This document shows positions 14,418 to 45,192 of a stretch of DNA of 64,000 nucleotides, piece by piece. The notes below the pieces were generated by a model, which saw nothing but the letters and a program-made list of their open reading frames with translations, was not told the origin of the DNA and did no database searches. Position 1 is the stretch's first letter; every line of letters begins with the position of its first letter. Source of the stretch: Mesostigma viride (Eukaryota; Streptophyta; Mesostigmatophyceae; Mesostigmatales; Mesostigmataceae); contig RPFO01000213.1 in the NCBI GenBank assembly GCA_009746045.1, positions 1,668,578 to 1,732,577 on the forward strand, given 5' to 3'. Both the position numbers and the translations under genes were made by a program.

Positions 14418-16978
14418 AGCTGCAGCTGCATAATTGGGGTTGCCAATTCAAACCTATTAAATAGAATAAGGGCCACTGCTTACCCCCGAAAACAGAAGGC
14501 TGCCTCCCGAGGGCTGACCCTGCATGTCAGTGACCACGCCAACCTGCCAGGGAGGTAACGCAGGGGGGGGGGAGAGGAACAGTGGTAATTGGTCATGGCC
14601 TATACAGTCCCAACGCCCGTCCGGCTTCCACCTTTGCATTTGCGCAGGCAAGCGGACCAGACAACACTATGCCCAGGGAAGCGGACGACAACACTATGCC
14701 CAGGGAAGCGGACAGGACCACACTACGTCCACGGAAGCGGACCAGACAACACGACGGCCACGGAAGCGGACCGGACAACACTACGGCCAGGGAAGCGGAC
14801 CAGACAACACTACGGCCACGGAAGCGGACCAGACAACACGACGGCCACGGAAGCGGACCGGACAACACTATGGCCACGGAAGCGGACCGGACAACACTAC
14901 GGCCACGGAAGCGAACCGGACAACACTATGGCCACGGAAGCGGACCGGACAACACTACGGCCACGGAAGCGAACCGGACAACACTACGGCCACGGAAGCG
15001 GACCAGACAACACTACGGCCACGGAAGCGGACAGGACAACACTACGGCCACGGAAGCGAACCGGACAACACTACGGCCAGGGAAGCGGACAGGACAACAC
15101 TACGCCCACAGAAGCGGACCAGACAACACTATGGCCACGGAAGCGGACCGGACAACACTACGGCCAGGGAAGCGGACCGGACAACACTACGGCCACGGAA
15201 GCGGACCAGACAACACTACGGCCACGGAAGCGGACCAGACAACACTACGGCCACGGAAGCTGAATACAAAGTGATGACCACAAGGGCCATGAGCTCTTAA
15301 TCCCCTGAGTCCCCTCACCATGCCCATCGACAGGACCACCTGTGTGAACCATGTTGAGGGCGGAATGTTGATCAACAGGGCACCGTTTGCAAGATTCACG
15401 CACCGTCCATCCACACTAGGCCCACGCACCATGTCCATCCACACTAGGCCCACGCACCGTGTCCATCAACAGTATGGCCTGGCACACCAAGGGCAGGCCC
15501 GCCAGAAGGGGCTGCGACCGCGAGTCGTCCGGTATGGAGAACAGTGGGGTTGCCTCCTGTGGCGCCCGCACGTCCACCAGCACGTACGTGCGCGCCTTGG
15601 TCGCGTACACCATGAACGATCCCTGCCATATCAGCTCGATCACGGCGTCGGCGCAAGGGAGCTCCGCCATGAGGGTCACGCCGGGCAGGGACCCTGGGGT
15701 GGGCGGCGCATCCGCCTTGCTGACGGGCGTCACGGTAAAAAGCATAATCTTCTTCTTGCAGGCGACTGGGGGCATGGGGCATGGGGCATGGCGCAGGGGG
15801 CAGGGGGCACAGGGCACAGGGCAGGGTGCAGGGTGCAGGGTGCAGGGATCAGGGTGCAGGGTGCAGGGTGCAGGGTGCAGGGTGCAGGGTGCAGGGTGCA
15901 GGGTGCAGGGTGCAGGGTGCAGGGTGCAGGGTGCATGGGGCATGGGGCATGGGGCATGGGGCATGGGGCATGGGGCATGGGGCATGGGGCATGGGGCATG
16001 GGGCATGGGGCATGGGGCATGGGGCATGGGGCATGGGGCATGGGGCATGGGGCATGGGGCATGGGGCATGGGGCATGGGGCATGGGGCATGGGGCATGGG
16101 GCATGGGGCATGGGGCATGGGGCATGGGGCATGGGGCATGGGGCATGGGGCATGGGGCATGGGGCATGGGGCATGGGGCATGGGGCATGGGGCATGGGGC
16201 ATGGGGCATGGGGCATGGGGCATGGGGCATGGGGCATGGGGCATGGGGCATGGGGCATGGGGCATGGGTAAGCGCAGTATGACCATCATGCCCATTCCTT
16301 TCAGTTGATCATGCCCATTCGGCATGGCATGTCCCATGGCTCTTAGGTTGTGTTCATGAGGATATCTACATATACAAGACACGCCTGTGTGTTTATGTGT
16401 GTGTTGTGTGTGTGGGGGGGAGGGTCATTCAGTGAACCACCCCACGAGATCAGGGGAAGGCAGCATGAGGGGGAGGCGTGCAGCGGGTGGTGAAAGCAAA
16501 GGGCGTAAATATGACATTAAAAGCACAAAGGAAATAACCGGTCAAAGTGAGTAAATCATGCCAATTTTGCGATAAGACCCGGGAAGCCCAATTTACCGGC
16601 CAATTTGTCTGGCAAGTCTCCCCTGGAAGAGGTGTCCCTGGCGATGCATGTGCACAACTTGCATGGGAGCGGCGCGACGTCAAACGTCCGTCGGTCACAC
16701 AATAACACCACCCCATCGCACAGTGCTACGATTCGCCGCCCGAACGGGAGGGCGCGGAGCGATACCAACGGCTTCTTGGCGATAGACTTTCGAGCCTGCA
16801 GCTCCGCGTCGCACGTGCCGACATTCTCACGGTCTTCACTATCCACTGGGTTCTCGTCGAATCGCGGGGGTAAGAGCTTGTACATGAGAAGTGTGCCATC
16901 GACGGTTCCGAGATACAGCGTGCATGCGTCGACATCAAGGGTGAGGCTGGATACGATGTCATTAAGGTGACTCGGTGC
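1599..16978 (-). CDS. VPS39: VPS39/TGFBRAP1/VPS3-family HOPS/CORVET tethering subunit (16 exons placed)
   Basis: Proteins of this family tether endosomes and vacuoles before fusion and bind Rab GTPases at the endosomal or vacuolar membrane. Exons placed in transcription order: 16978-16597, 15765-15488, 13436-13305, 11814-11764, 10908-10585, 9805-9735, 9425-8996, 8342-7809, 7247-7172, 7006-6958, 6178-5746, 5361-5306, 4527-4459, 3313-3202, 2382-2293, 1769-1599. Phases agree at every junction and give about 1086 codons. The first exons encode a citron-homology (CNH) beta-propeller (LGTVDGTLLMYKL; ACKKKIMLF; VEVYDRGTSELVQSLPL). The middle is the clathrin-repeat helical region (QIMELLRQKLFEDAIHLAEQ; RYLEHLIEGD; ALFVLAILLGDHAAADRYC). 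The end has the family's CxxC-x5-G pattern (CCHTCYSHIG, then NMFALFP). A segment between 15488 and 13436, the 5' start and the final residues are missing. Large introns hold minisatellites. VPS39, VPS3 and TGFBRAP1 paralogues cannot be separated here. Confidence 0.86.
8638..8996 (-). repeat. about 70-bp tandem array that includes the exon's own splice donor
   Basis: Six copies of a C-rich unit (plus-strand view) recur at 8638, 8709, 8781, 8851, 8919 and 8989. Each carries GACTCACC or a close variant, which on the minus strand is the donor-like GGTGAGTC. The sixth copy is the true donor of the VPS39-like exon 9425-8996. Units also contain C runs of 8 to 14 and the segment CCCTGCCCTCACTGACA. 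Confidence 0.85.
11955..13146. repeat. 9-bp minisatellite GGGGCAGTA, about 130 copies
   Basis: An almost pure array of GGGGCAGTA lies in the intron between VPS39-like exons 13436-13305 and 11814-11764. The first few units are slightly different (GGGGCAATA). Because the unit is nine bases, frames on both strands stay open and give repetitive false proteins (Gly-Ser-Arg on plus, Cys-Pro-Tyr on minus). The flanking phase-matched exons show that it is intronic. Confidence 0.95.
14110..14334. repeat. (TCC)n trinucleotide microsatellite
   Basis: Roughly 75 nearly perfect copies of CCT/TCC lie in the VPS39-like intron between 15488 and 13436. They pass through CTCCTG units into the CTG array that follows. 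Open frames of poly-Glu, poly-Ser or poly-Leu here are artefacts. Confidence 0.95.
14335..14424. repeat. (CTG)n microsatellite adjoining the (TCC)n tract
   Basis: About 25 CTG triplets, ending in CTGCAG units, directly continue the TCC tract. On the minus (transcribed) strand this reads as CAG repeats, each with an AG that resembles a 3' splice site, inside a VPS39-like intron. Confidence 0.93.
14650..15262. repeat. 29-bp minisatellite, about 21 copies
   Basis: Units of about 29 bases built on GCGGACCAGACAACACTA and CGGCCACGGAA repeat with scattered substitutions (CCA/CCG, CACGG/CAGGG). The period is not divisible by three and no frame has a stop on the plus strand, so three long overlapping frames appear; none is a credible gene. 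The array lies in the VPS39-like intron on the non-transcribed strand. Confidence 0.93.
15826..15932. repeat. 7-bp array GGTGCAG
   Basis: About 15 copies of GGTGCAG, one with a GGATCAG variant, directly precede the GGGCATG array. Both lie in the intron upstream of VPS39-like exon 15765-15488. Short degenerate GGGCACA and GGGGCAT units link the array to the exon's acceptor. Confidence 0.93.
15933..16268. repeat. 7-bp array GGGCATG, about 48 copies
   Basis: A pure array of GGGCATG (minus strand CATGCCC) has the same seven-base period as the adjoining GGTGCAG array. On the transcribed strand it is C-rich and lies just upstream of the acceptor at 15766. The unit differs from the plant telomere repeat TTTAGGG. 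Confidence 0.95.
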
Positions 16979-17796
16979 CTGCGGAGGATGCTGCTTTGCA
17001 ATGGGAAGGAGTAGGAAAGACCTCCTCATTGGGCGAACACTATCTCAACTTCTGGACATTCTGGTAATAAATAGGCATACCCAGATGGTTTGATTGCGCA
17101 TCCAATCACTGCGCATACTTATTTACATTATCTATGAAATCATTATCACTAACTGGATGCATGGTCAAATCTTAATCCTTCATGATGAGAAACCGTGTTA
17201 CATCTGAAACTTCCATAGCTGGTAGCTTCGTTCCTGTCGCGAGCGGACAGGAATGCCTTGGCAAAAATTGGAGTTGTAGGCACGCCCAGAAAGTTGTCTT
17301 GTCTCGGTAACACTAACTACTGGCATGCGAAGCCTGAAGAGGTCGCTCTACAGTACATACAGTACAGACTGTAGTACAGTACAGATTTGAGATGTCAGAG
17401 CCGGGCCCTTGGCCCTTGGGCAGCTCACAGCTGGGCTTCAGAGTTCAGAGTTCAGAGTTAAGAGCTCAGAGGAGATCCAACCTCGCGGACGCGGCGCGGC
17501 TCCGGCGCCATGCCAGCGTGGCGTGTGGCCAGCTGCTGCTACTGTTCTTTCTGAGAATCTTGACTTGGACGTGAACGTTCGGCAACAGGTCGGCAACACA
17601 GTTCTCGCGGGCATCTCAGTCTCGCTGCCAACGGGGCGAGATCGAATCGGGAAATTGGACTACATACCAAACCAAAAAATTGAAACGTCGACGTGCATTC
17701 AATGGAGGGGCAATTCGTGTGCTATGCAGTCTAGGGCTTCCTGTGCGTCCACCCGAACCCAGCACGTGGGCATAAAGCAGGTGGGCATCTTTTGAG
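16979..17796. promoter_or_regulatory. Shared upstream region of two divergent genes
   Basis: This interval separates the first placed VPS39-like exon (minus) from the STMP1-like microprotein (plus), so it probably holds both promoters and the missing 5' exon or UTR of the VPS39-like gene. Visible structure includes the near-palindrome around 17348-17385 built from TACAGTACAG and CTGTAGTACAG, and short GTTCAGA repeats near 17440. No core promoter element can be assigned. Confidence 0.4.
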
Positions 17797-17949
17797 ATGG
17801 GTGTCATTCGCTCCTTCCTTGGCACAGCCCTTGCCACGGGACTATTTAGGTTTCCGTCTTCGTGGGCATTCGGATCAGGAGTGGTATTTGGAGTTTGGCT
17901 TAATCAGACTTACGAAATTCCGAACGTGCAGGAAACCTTTGAGAGGTAA
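17797..17949 (+). CDS. STMP1-like short transmembrane mitochondrial microprotein (50 aa)
   Basis: The frame starts MGVIRSFLG and ends QETFER followed by TAA. The C-terminal half, GVWLNQTYEIPNVQETFE, follows the pattern of short transmembrane mitochondrial protein 1 (STMP1/Mitolamban), whose signature after the helix is a Gln/Asn-Tyr-(Asp/Glu)-Ile-Pro-Asn stretch and whose length is about 47 residues. A single hydrophobic segment (about residues 22-36) would anchor it in the inner mitochondrial membrane, where animal relatives associate with respiratory complexes. The stop overlaps a good splice donor (GAGAGGTAAGTG), so the frame either ends here or continues into an unplaced exon. It lies head-to-head with the VPS39-like gene. 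The identification rests on a short match from memory. Confidence 0.66.
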   Translation: MGVIRSFLGTALATGLFRFPSSWAFGSGVVFGVWLNQTYEIPNVQETFER

Positions 17950-18450
17950 GTGATTTCATGAAATTGTGAATGAGCCATGTCATCTTGGCTTGACCTGTAC
18001 GAAAGCGATGTAGGTTGTAAGTCATGCTCCTAGAACTCTCGGCTGCAGATCACCCTCTCGTTGATGGAGATTTAGAAGCGCAAATGCTTTTTGTTCATAG
18101 CACGTCTATTCAAGGCCTAACAAGATGCGAGTCAGGCACCACTATGCGTCTCTGCCGGTTACCGTCAAGTGCAGCTGGAAGGCGCAATTACAGGAGTTCG
18201 AGAGGCAGTCGAGAAAGGACCGCCCTAGTTAGGATCGGCGGCATACGTGCATCACCAATCGGCAATACGCTGGACGAGACCTGTTGAGCCGCCGACTCAT
18301 CGACGGGGATGATTGCAGATTTGCCAAGGCTTCGCCGAAGGAGGTGCCTGCAGCGCGGCCTAGTGGAAGCACACCCTGACACCGACGATAACGAGCCCGG
18401 CGACGGTCGCAAAGGGTGCTGGTGTTGTTAAATCACCATCACACGCAGGG
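17950..18450 (+). other. Interval between the microprotein and the CASTOR-like gene
   Basis: A short plus-strand frame at 18024-18287 shows no family resemblance. The interval may hold the microprotein 3' UTR, and the promoter and 5' UTR or an unplaced first exon of the channel gene. No repeats or RNA genes were seen. Confidence 0.3.
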
Positions 18451-39805
<21,355 letters not shown>

Positions 39806-40439
39806 CCCATAGTCCGGAACATTTCGACATATCAAACTGTTTGAGCCCCGGTGGCGCGGCGCTCGATTGCCGGAGCGCCACGCCACCCGTGACGGATGTG
39901 AGTTGACCAGTGGGTCCGGGAACATTCAACCAAGGTGCTGATATATGGGCTTGGGGCGTAATTTCGCCATAGCCAAATGGCAATAACAAAATTCATGGAG
40001 AATGCATCACGTGACTTTGGCGGGAAATTTTCGCTCGCGCGCGCGTAACGAGATATGGCGGACAACGTGCCGTGGTCACAGAATTTTTGCACGTCTCGCG
40101 GCTTGCAACGGTTCAGAATGTTGCTCAGAATGACGATGCACAATTTTCGTAGTTCAGGCATGGCCAGATTTATAGGGTGGGAAAATACAGGTAGGAAATT
40201 GGTGCTTTCTTGGTCTTGAGTGCCAGATCTGATTCATCGCTTATCATACGTCGATTTGGAGTCGCAGATCTAGCAACTCCGGGCATCCGGACTATCCAAG
40301 GCGACTGTATGCTCGGCCATGATGGCGGGTGTGAGGGTACTTGCAGGCTAACCCCCGATAGCCCATGATAATATAAAGGCTTCTCCCGGAGCCTGAGGGG
40401 TTTTAGGGGCATACCCAGGGGTCCGCCTGCTGATGGCGT

Positions 40440-41250
40440 GACTCCGGCGTTCCCCCTGCACACAGCTAGGGGGGTGGCAGGGCTGTGTGCTCTCCCCATA
40501 TCTATTTATCATTATGGTGCATGGACTAGATATTATGAGGCGTCGGCACAAGCCCGCTTTGCCCGGGTGGAGGGGCACCCGCCGCGGGGATCGAGATCAC
40601 GGAGTACGCCAGCTACGGCAGGGTTATCCCACCCGGTACCGACTGAGCAATCTGATCTACGCGGATGACACTGTGACGCTGCACATGGAGACCCCAAGTC
40701 TGCCCAACTCTGGCTAGATAGCTTGTCACTGGAAGCTAGAACGGGCGCGCGGTGGGGCTTATGATCATATATCAAGAAAACGGAGGTCGTGGCCATCGGC
40801 TTCCCCGAGCTGGGACCACCCACCCACCCTCCTCCTGCTGGACGGAAGCCCTGTCCCCCCAGCGACATGCTTCAAGCTTGGTTGGCAGCTGGCTCCCCTC
40901 CACGCCCGCATAACTCCAGGCCTACTGGCGGCCCTCCGCCGCCTCAACAGGTTCTGGACATGTCGCTACCTGAGTGAGTGGCGCAAGCGCATTCTGTTCA
41001 AGGCCCTTGTCCTCAGCATCCTCCTTTACGGCTGCGAGGCGTGGACCCTGGACCGCTGAGGCGCTGAGCAACGGCAGCTTGACGGCACTGTCACTCGAAT
41101 GCTCCGTCACATCCTCGATCGGTGTCCGCTACCAAGATTGCTGCACCCGGGCCGAGCTCTCCTGCAAGCTCCCTCTTGTCACCCATAGCCTCCGACACCG
41201 CCTCCTCTTTGCCGGCCATCTCAGTTGCCCGCACAGATCGACCAGGTGAA
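40440..41250 (+). mobile_element. Decayed LINE (non-LTR) reverse transcriptase fragment
   Basis: Translated in shifting plus frames, the stretch shows GCVLSPYLFIIMVHG (fingers/palm block), LIYADDTVTL (the catalytic YADD box, about 40652-40681), then in another frame LGSWLAPLHARITPG and LFKALVLSILLYGCEAWTL, typical of the region after the palm in LINE ORF2. The final part (TRMLRHIL and LRHRLLFAGHL) matches the usual tail. Frameshifts and missing blocks show it is inactive, and no 5' part or endonuclease is visible. It sits just downstream of the CASTOR-like gene. Confidence 0.85.
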
Positions 41251-41259
41251 TACCGATCG

Positions 41260-41834
41260 GGGGCATGAGGGTGGGCAGTTAGGACAGTTGGCCAACCCGG
41301 TACGTAGACATCATCCTCGATCTTATTGTCTATCTACCTAGAGAACTGAAGGCCTCAGTTGACTGCTCAAGGCCTTTTTATAAATAGGGTGTTGCATGTA
41401 ATTACAATGAGACAACAAACTTCATTCCAAATATGAGCATAGAGTCATGCATTTTTATGATTGTTTTGGGGTTCCCAGCACTTAACATCAGTCATACATG
41501 CCCAATACCTACTATTTAATTATGACTTATAAAAACAGGGTGTCCGGCATGCGGCGGCACCATGAACACAACAGTGACCCGATAGGTACATGCATAAAAA
41601 AAGCGCTTTAGTACTCAGTTCCCTCTGCCTTTAACGTGTCTTTCGGACCTTACGAGGTTTCCCCAGGACACGGTAAGCATGGCGTCATTGGCGTGGCATA
41701 CGGCATGCTCGATCCAAAGGGACCGCGCACACACACTTCGGACGGGGCTGTCGCGGTCTCGCGGAGCACTGCAGGCAGCAATAGTAGCCTGCCAGGGTAT
41801 TGCAGGCGTAACTGCAAGGAATCCACAGCCTCTA
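41260..41834. other. Unassigned sequence between the LINE fragment and the next element
   Basis: This may include the 3' UTR of the LINE fragment. A small inverted pair around GGCCTCAGTTGAC and GCTCAAGGCC lies near 41350-41375. No gene or RNA feature is recognised. Confidence 0.3.
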
Positions 41835-42480
41835 TTAATTAATTAATTAATTAATTAATTAATTAGACTCGTGCTCCCGTTGGGGAGTCACGGAGCATTA
41901 ACCCCGATGGATGGATGGATGGGTGCAAACATTCCTACCGGTCTAATCTATCTACATTGGCTACATACTACATCTATCTAACAGCATTCTAACTACAACA
42001 TCTATCTAGGCAGCCGCTCGCTGCCCTAGGGGGAGCTATCTGGCGTGCCTCCCGCGGGAGTGCACACGCGGGCGCTTCCCCACTGGGGGGGGCTCGTTGT
42101 CCTCTATGACCTGGGCCCACTTGGCCTTGTCCATCATCTTCTTCCAAATCACGGAGAGGCCTAGGCCCCCCATGTCCTCTACTAACTGTTCTGCCTCTAT
42201 AACAGCCTCTATAACAGCCTCTATAATCATGGCCGTCACATCCGCAGTGAGGGGAGCCGCCACATGCTCAGTGCTTGGAAGGCCTCCTTGAGGAGGCCGG
42301 GCGGGGAATTAAGGTGGCCGGGCGTCGGCCGGTCATGGTCACCTGCGTACATCTGGTGGATGCGGGGGGAGGGGCCGGGGGGGAGGGGGCCCGAGGCAGA
42401 TCTCCGGGCGTTGGATCAGCACCCCGCCGGGCTAGGGACCAGAGGGCGATCGATGTGCTGAATTAAGGCTAGGGCTGCCA
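41835..42480 (-). mobile_element. 3' end of a LINE-like element with TTAA-repeat tail
   Basis: Read on the minus strand, the element ends GCTCCGTGACTCCCCAACGG, then GAGCACGAGT and a TAAT/TTAA tail (41866-41835). The terminal segment can fold as a CTCCC/GGGAG hairpin and is the same as the 3' end of the SINEs at 44459 and 45193. About 170 bases upstream on the same strand is a frame (42263-42036) ending KWAQVIEDNEPPPVGKRPRV and a basic tail, which could be the C-terminus of an element-encoded protein; its family is not recognised. It includes a small internal repeat (ATAGAGGCTGTT). Confidence 0.55.
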
Positions 42481-43614
42481 GCTGGCAGGCCTGCCAGCCG
42501 TGCAGGAATTCAGCATGATTCACTAGAAAACTAGCTGCTGTCCGGCATATGCCACTGACGGCGGTTGTGGCGGTGGACTGGCCCTTGCACTGGCCATGGT
42601 GCCTACTGTCAGATCATTGCCGGGTACGTGCACAGTTCCAAAAGCGAGTCCGTATATGTACAGTATGCCTCGAAGAAGACTCAGGGCATGGCGACTTCCG
42701 GGGTGCCGTGTTTCCTTAAAATCATTGTCGTCGACGGAAAATGTGTACAACCGGCAGCGCGGTTCACTACAGCTAGGGCGGCTGCGTTTGGGTTCAGGTC
42801 TGACACTCAGACCGTGGGTGAGGCCGCAGGAGGAGCCCGAATGTACCACTAAAGCTTCATGAGTAGTGGCGCTGCTGCCTTCCAGTGACCCGGATATGGC
42901 GTAGCTGCAGGGCTGAGCTTGGCAGCCACCTGGGCTGCATTTGCATGCATGCGTAGTGGCCAACGGATCAGAGTGTTTGCTGCGCACGGCCCGCGAATTA
43001 TTATATACTGCGCAACAGCTTCGGCCGGAAAGTATCATATCTTCATTGAGAATATTTATTTATTCATTGATTTTTACGTGGGTGCCTTTACTCTGCGGTA
43101 AGTAATTATATTTTTTAAACATCAGCAAGTGCCAGGCTCTCAACTCCGTGCCCACATGATTGACATGCATGCAACTATAGTAGAAGAAATGCAGGGCTCC
43201 CATCTGCGATACTTAGCACCTCAGTTCCTGAACTGGGTATGATCCTACAGGTCCGGTCGATTTTTGTGGGTGAACCGGCGTACGACTGCGCCTGGCCGGG
43301 CCCCAGGGTACGTACTGCTATGCCCCTAAAACCCCTTGCAGGCTCTGGCCGTGAGAAGCCTTCATTTTCTCCCAAACCGGCGCCAGGCTCGATAAATGAG
43401 TCAGTTCCAAGTCTATCTGTGCCCTGTGGGCCACTGGACCAGCATGGGGCTGCGTTATACTGCATCCGGCGCTATGCTTTTGCTATGGATTCGTTGTCGA
43501 AGCTTTATTGCACCCACATTAGTTGCTAGATATACTCTGAATCCCATGCAGTGAGTTCTCAGTTTAATCTAGAACCTGTGGCCTTCCGGCTTTCAAGTTT
43601 CAAGGCAACGAGAG

Positions 43615-43615
<1 letters not shown>
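42481..43615. other. Unassigned repeat-island sequence
   Basis: Several short frames occur on both strands without recognisable motifs or codon bias. The region is probably old transposon debris. No RNA gene was found. Confidence 0.3.

Positions 43616-43643
<28 letters not shown>
43616..43643 (+). repeat. Homopolymer of 28 G
   Basis: An uninterrupted G run follows AGAGA. Its true length is uncertain for sequencing reasons. Confidence 0.9.
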
Positions 43644-43645
<2 letters not shown>

Positions 43646-43775
43646 TGCCCCCTTCTTGCTGTGCATCAAACATCATTGCAGGGATGAAATTATAGGTTGA
43701 CATACTCAAAGTAGTGTAGATTAGTAAGGCTTAGCCTACCACGCGGCCCCAGCGCATGCAGTGTGCGCCCACAAT

Positions 43776-43888
43776 GGCCATGGATGATGCATTTAAGAAT
43801 TTCGCCACGCCATGCCTATATAATGGGACCCCCCATGGATGTTGCATTAAGAATTTAGCCATGCTATGCCTATGCAGAGAGACGCTCT
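43776..43888 (+). repeat. Two direct copies of a 37-bp motif
   Basis: GGATGATGCATTTAAGAATT then CGCCACGCCATGCCTAT is followed about 60 bases later by a diverged copy (GGATGTTGCATTAAGAATTT, AGCCATGCTATGCCTAT). The copies sit directly upstream of the tRNA-like SINE. Confidence 0.7.
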
Positions 43889-43968
43889 CTGTTGAGAAGC
43901 CATGCCCTAGCTCTTGTATAGCCATATGATGATCTTCCCCCACATGACAAGCTCCCCCTTAGCTGCAT

Positions 43969-44160
43969 GGGCATAGCTCAGTTGATAGATCATGGGGGTG
44001 CAGGTGCCCTGGCGCACCTATAGAGCAAGGGTAGCTTACATTCCCACCCTTGCAGGAAGTAGCCAAGAATGTATAAAAAGCCATATATCCCTTATCAGGG
44101 ATATGTGCTACATGTACTCCCAACGGAGTTATGTTCCTAATTAATTAATGAATTAATTTA
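43969..44160 (+). mobile_element. tRNA-derived SINE with A box, 3' hairpin and TTAA tail
   Basis: The head GGGCATAGCTCAGTTGATAG matches a tRNA 5' half with an RNA polymerase III A box (TAGCTCAGTTGATAGA). A degraded B-box-like GCTTACATTCC lies about 50 bases on. The body ends with the perfect hairpin ACTCC-CAAC-GGAGT (about 44115-44128), then TATGTTCC and a TAATTAATTAATG-type tail. The size, about 190 bases, fits a SINE. It is not a functional tRNA, as no acceptor or anticodon stem closes. Confidence 0.68.
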
Positions 44161-44265
44161 CTCAAAGAGTTCAGTGTACCCCGGCTGTGACAGCTCTCCC
44201 AAAGGAGGCACGTGAGTGAGTGAATGAATGAATCCTGCATGCTGTCTCCCCACGGCCCCCGTAGC
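44137..44265 (-). mobile_element. Possible second SINE, tail-to-tail with the previous one
   Basis: On the minus strand the sequence ends GTACACTGAACTCTTTGAGT, with a small ACTC/GAGT hairpin, followed by AAATTAATTCATTAATTAA. That tail is the same block that ends the plus-strand SINE at 43969. No A box was located, so the 5' limit is a guess. Confidence 0.35.
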
Positions 44266-44458
44266 CCATTATTGCTATAGCCAGCTAGGGCCAGTAGATG
44301 TCTAGCTGCACTGGGACGTAAAGGCATTAGCTATATTCAGCCCCTGAGGATAGCCACTACACTACCGCCTCGTCTGCCATTACAGTGTACTAAGAGGACA
44401 GCTCGGATGAGGATTATATTCCCCCCATCCCATCTGTAGTACTATATCAGTGGTTGGG

Positions 44459-44617
44459 GCATTTTTAGCTAGCGCGCCCGAATGCAGCTGTGGCATGCCT
44501 TTGGCATGAAGGAGACTGGGGGTCTCTGCCCTTTCTCCTGTTGTGCACACACAGGGATTAAAAGCACTTCGGTGCTCCGTGACTCCCCAACGGGAGCACG
44601 AGTTTAATTAATTAATG
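44459..44617 (+). mobile_element. SINE copy with UUCG hairpin, terminal hairpin and TTAA tail
   Basis: The copy begins with a tRNA-like TTAGCTAGCGCGCCCGAA and continues through GTGGCATGCCTTTGGCATG. It has two predicted hairpins, AGCAC-TTCG-GTGCT and CTCCC/GGGAG (written on this strand CTCCCCAACGGGAG), then a TTAATTAATTAA tail. It is nearly identical to the inverted copy at 45193-45380 over about 130 bases. Confidence 0.72.
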
Positions 44618-45192
44618 GTTCGAGCATGATGCAGATGATTTTTGTCTGCCTGTTTTAACTTTTGTATAATTATTTTTCTGATGAGATTAGCATTATTATT
44701 ACTCCGTGGCATACCTATGCGCATGACACGCAAGTACTTAATTACAATTACTTCCTGCCACAAGTGCATGGGCCGGTGCAGGCCACAGAGCGCGCTAGCC
44801 ACTCCACAGCATGGTGCTGGGGCGCATGCAACACGTACTGTGGGTGCAGTACGTACAGCCATATTCTGATTTGGCATGCCGCAAAGGTGGAAACCATTTG
44901 CGTTCAGTGCTTGAAATACCATAGGTAAGCTGACGCGTAGCTTATGCTACAAGAATGGCCACGCTCAAGACGTCGGCTAAGGCACGCAAGCTAATCCGGC
45001 CACAAGGAGCCAGAGCTGATTTAAAGGTACTGTGTATGCTGAGCGGCTAGTATCGTTCAACACGACATGCAAACAACACGTCGTGCAAAGGACTGATGTC
45101 ATGGAAACTTGACACACAATGCACGTCCTAGCTGACAGTCCGGCATCGCCATGTATGCATGTTATGTATTTCCATGATCAATTCGAAATTAT
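44618..45192. other. Segment between two inverted SINE copies
   Basis: This 575-base stretch is flanked by inverted copies of one SINE. It shows no gene-like frame with recognisable motifs. It could be ordinary spacer, or the loop of a fold-back structure in a read-through transcript. Confidence 0.35.

Noticed and set aside
14040-14558. Poly-Glu, poly-Ser and poly-Leu/Gln frames
   Set aside because: Artefacts of the TCC and CTG microsatellites, with no non-repeat coding sequence of any length around them.
15416-16258. Frame with PMPHAPC repeats as a metal-binding protein
   Set aside because: Only the first-strand part 15765-15488 is real coding (VPS39-like); the repeat portion is the 7-bp array upstream of the acceptor.
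15933-16268. Interstitial telomere
   Set aside because: The 7-bp unit GGGCATG does not match TTTAGGG or other known telomere units closely and sits beside a splice acceptor.
43969-44060. Functional tRNA gene
   Set aside because: The A box is good, but the anticodon and acceptor stems do not close and the sequence continues to a hairpin and TTAA tail as in a SINE.
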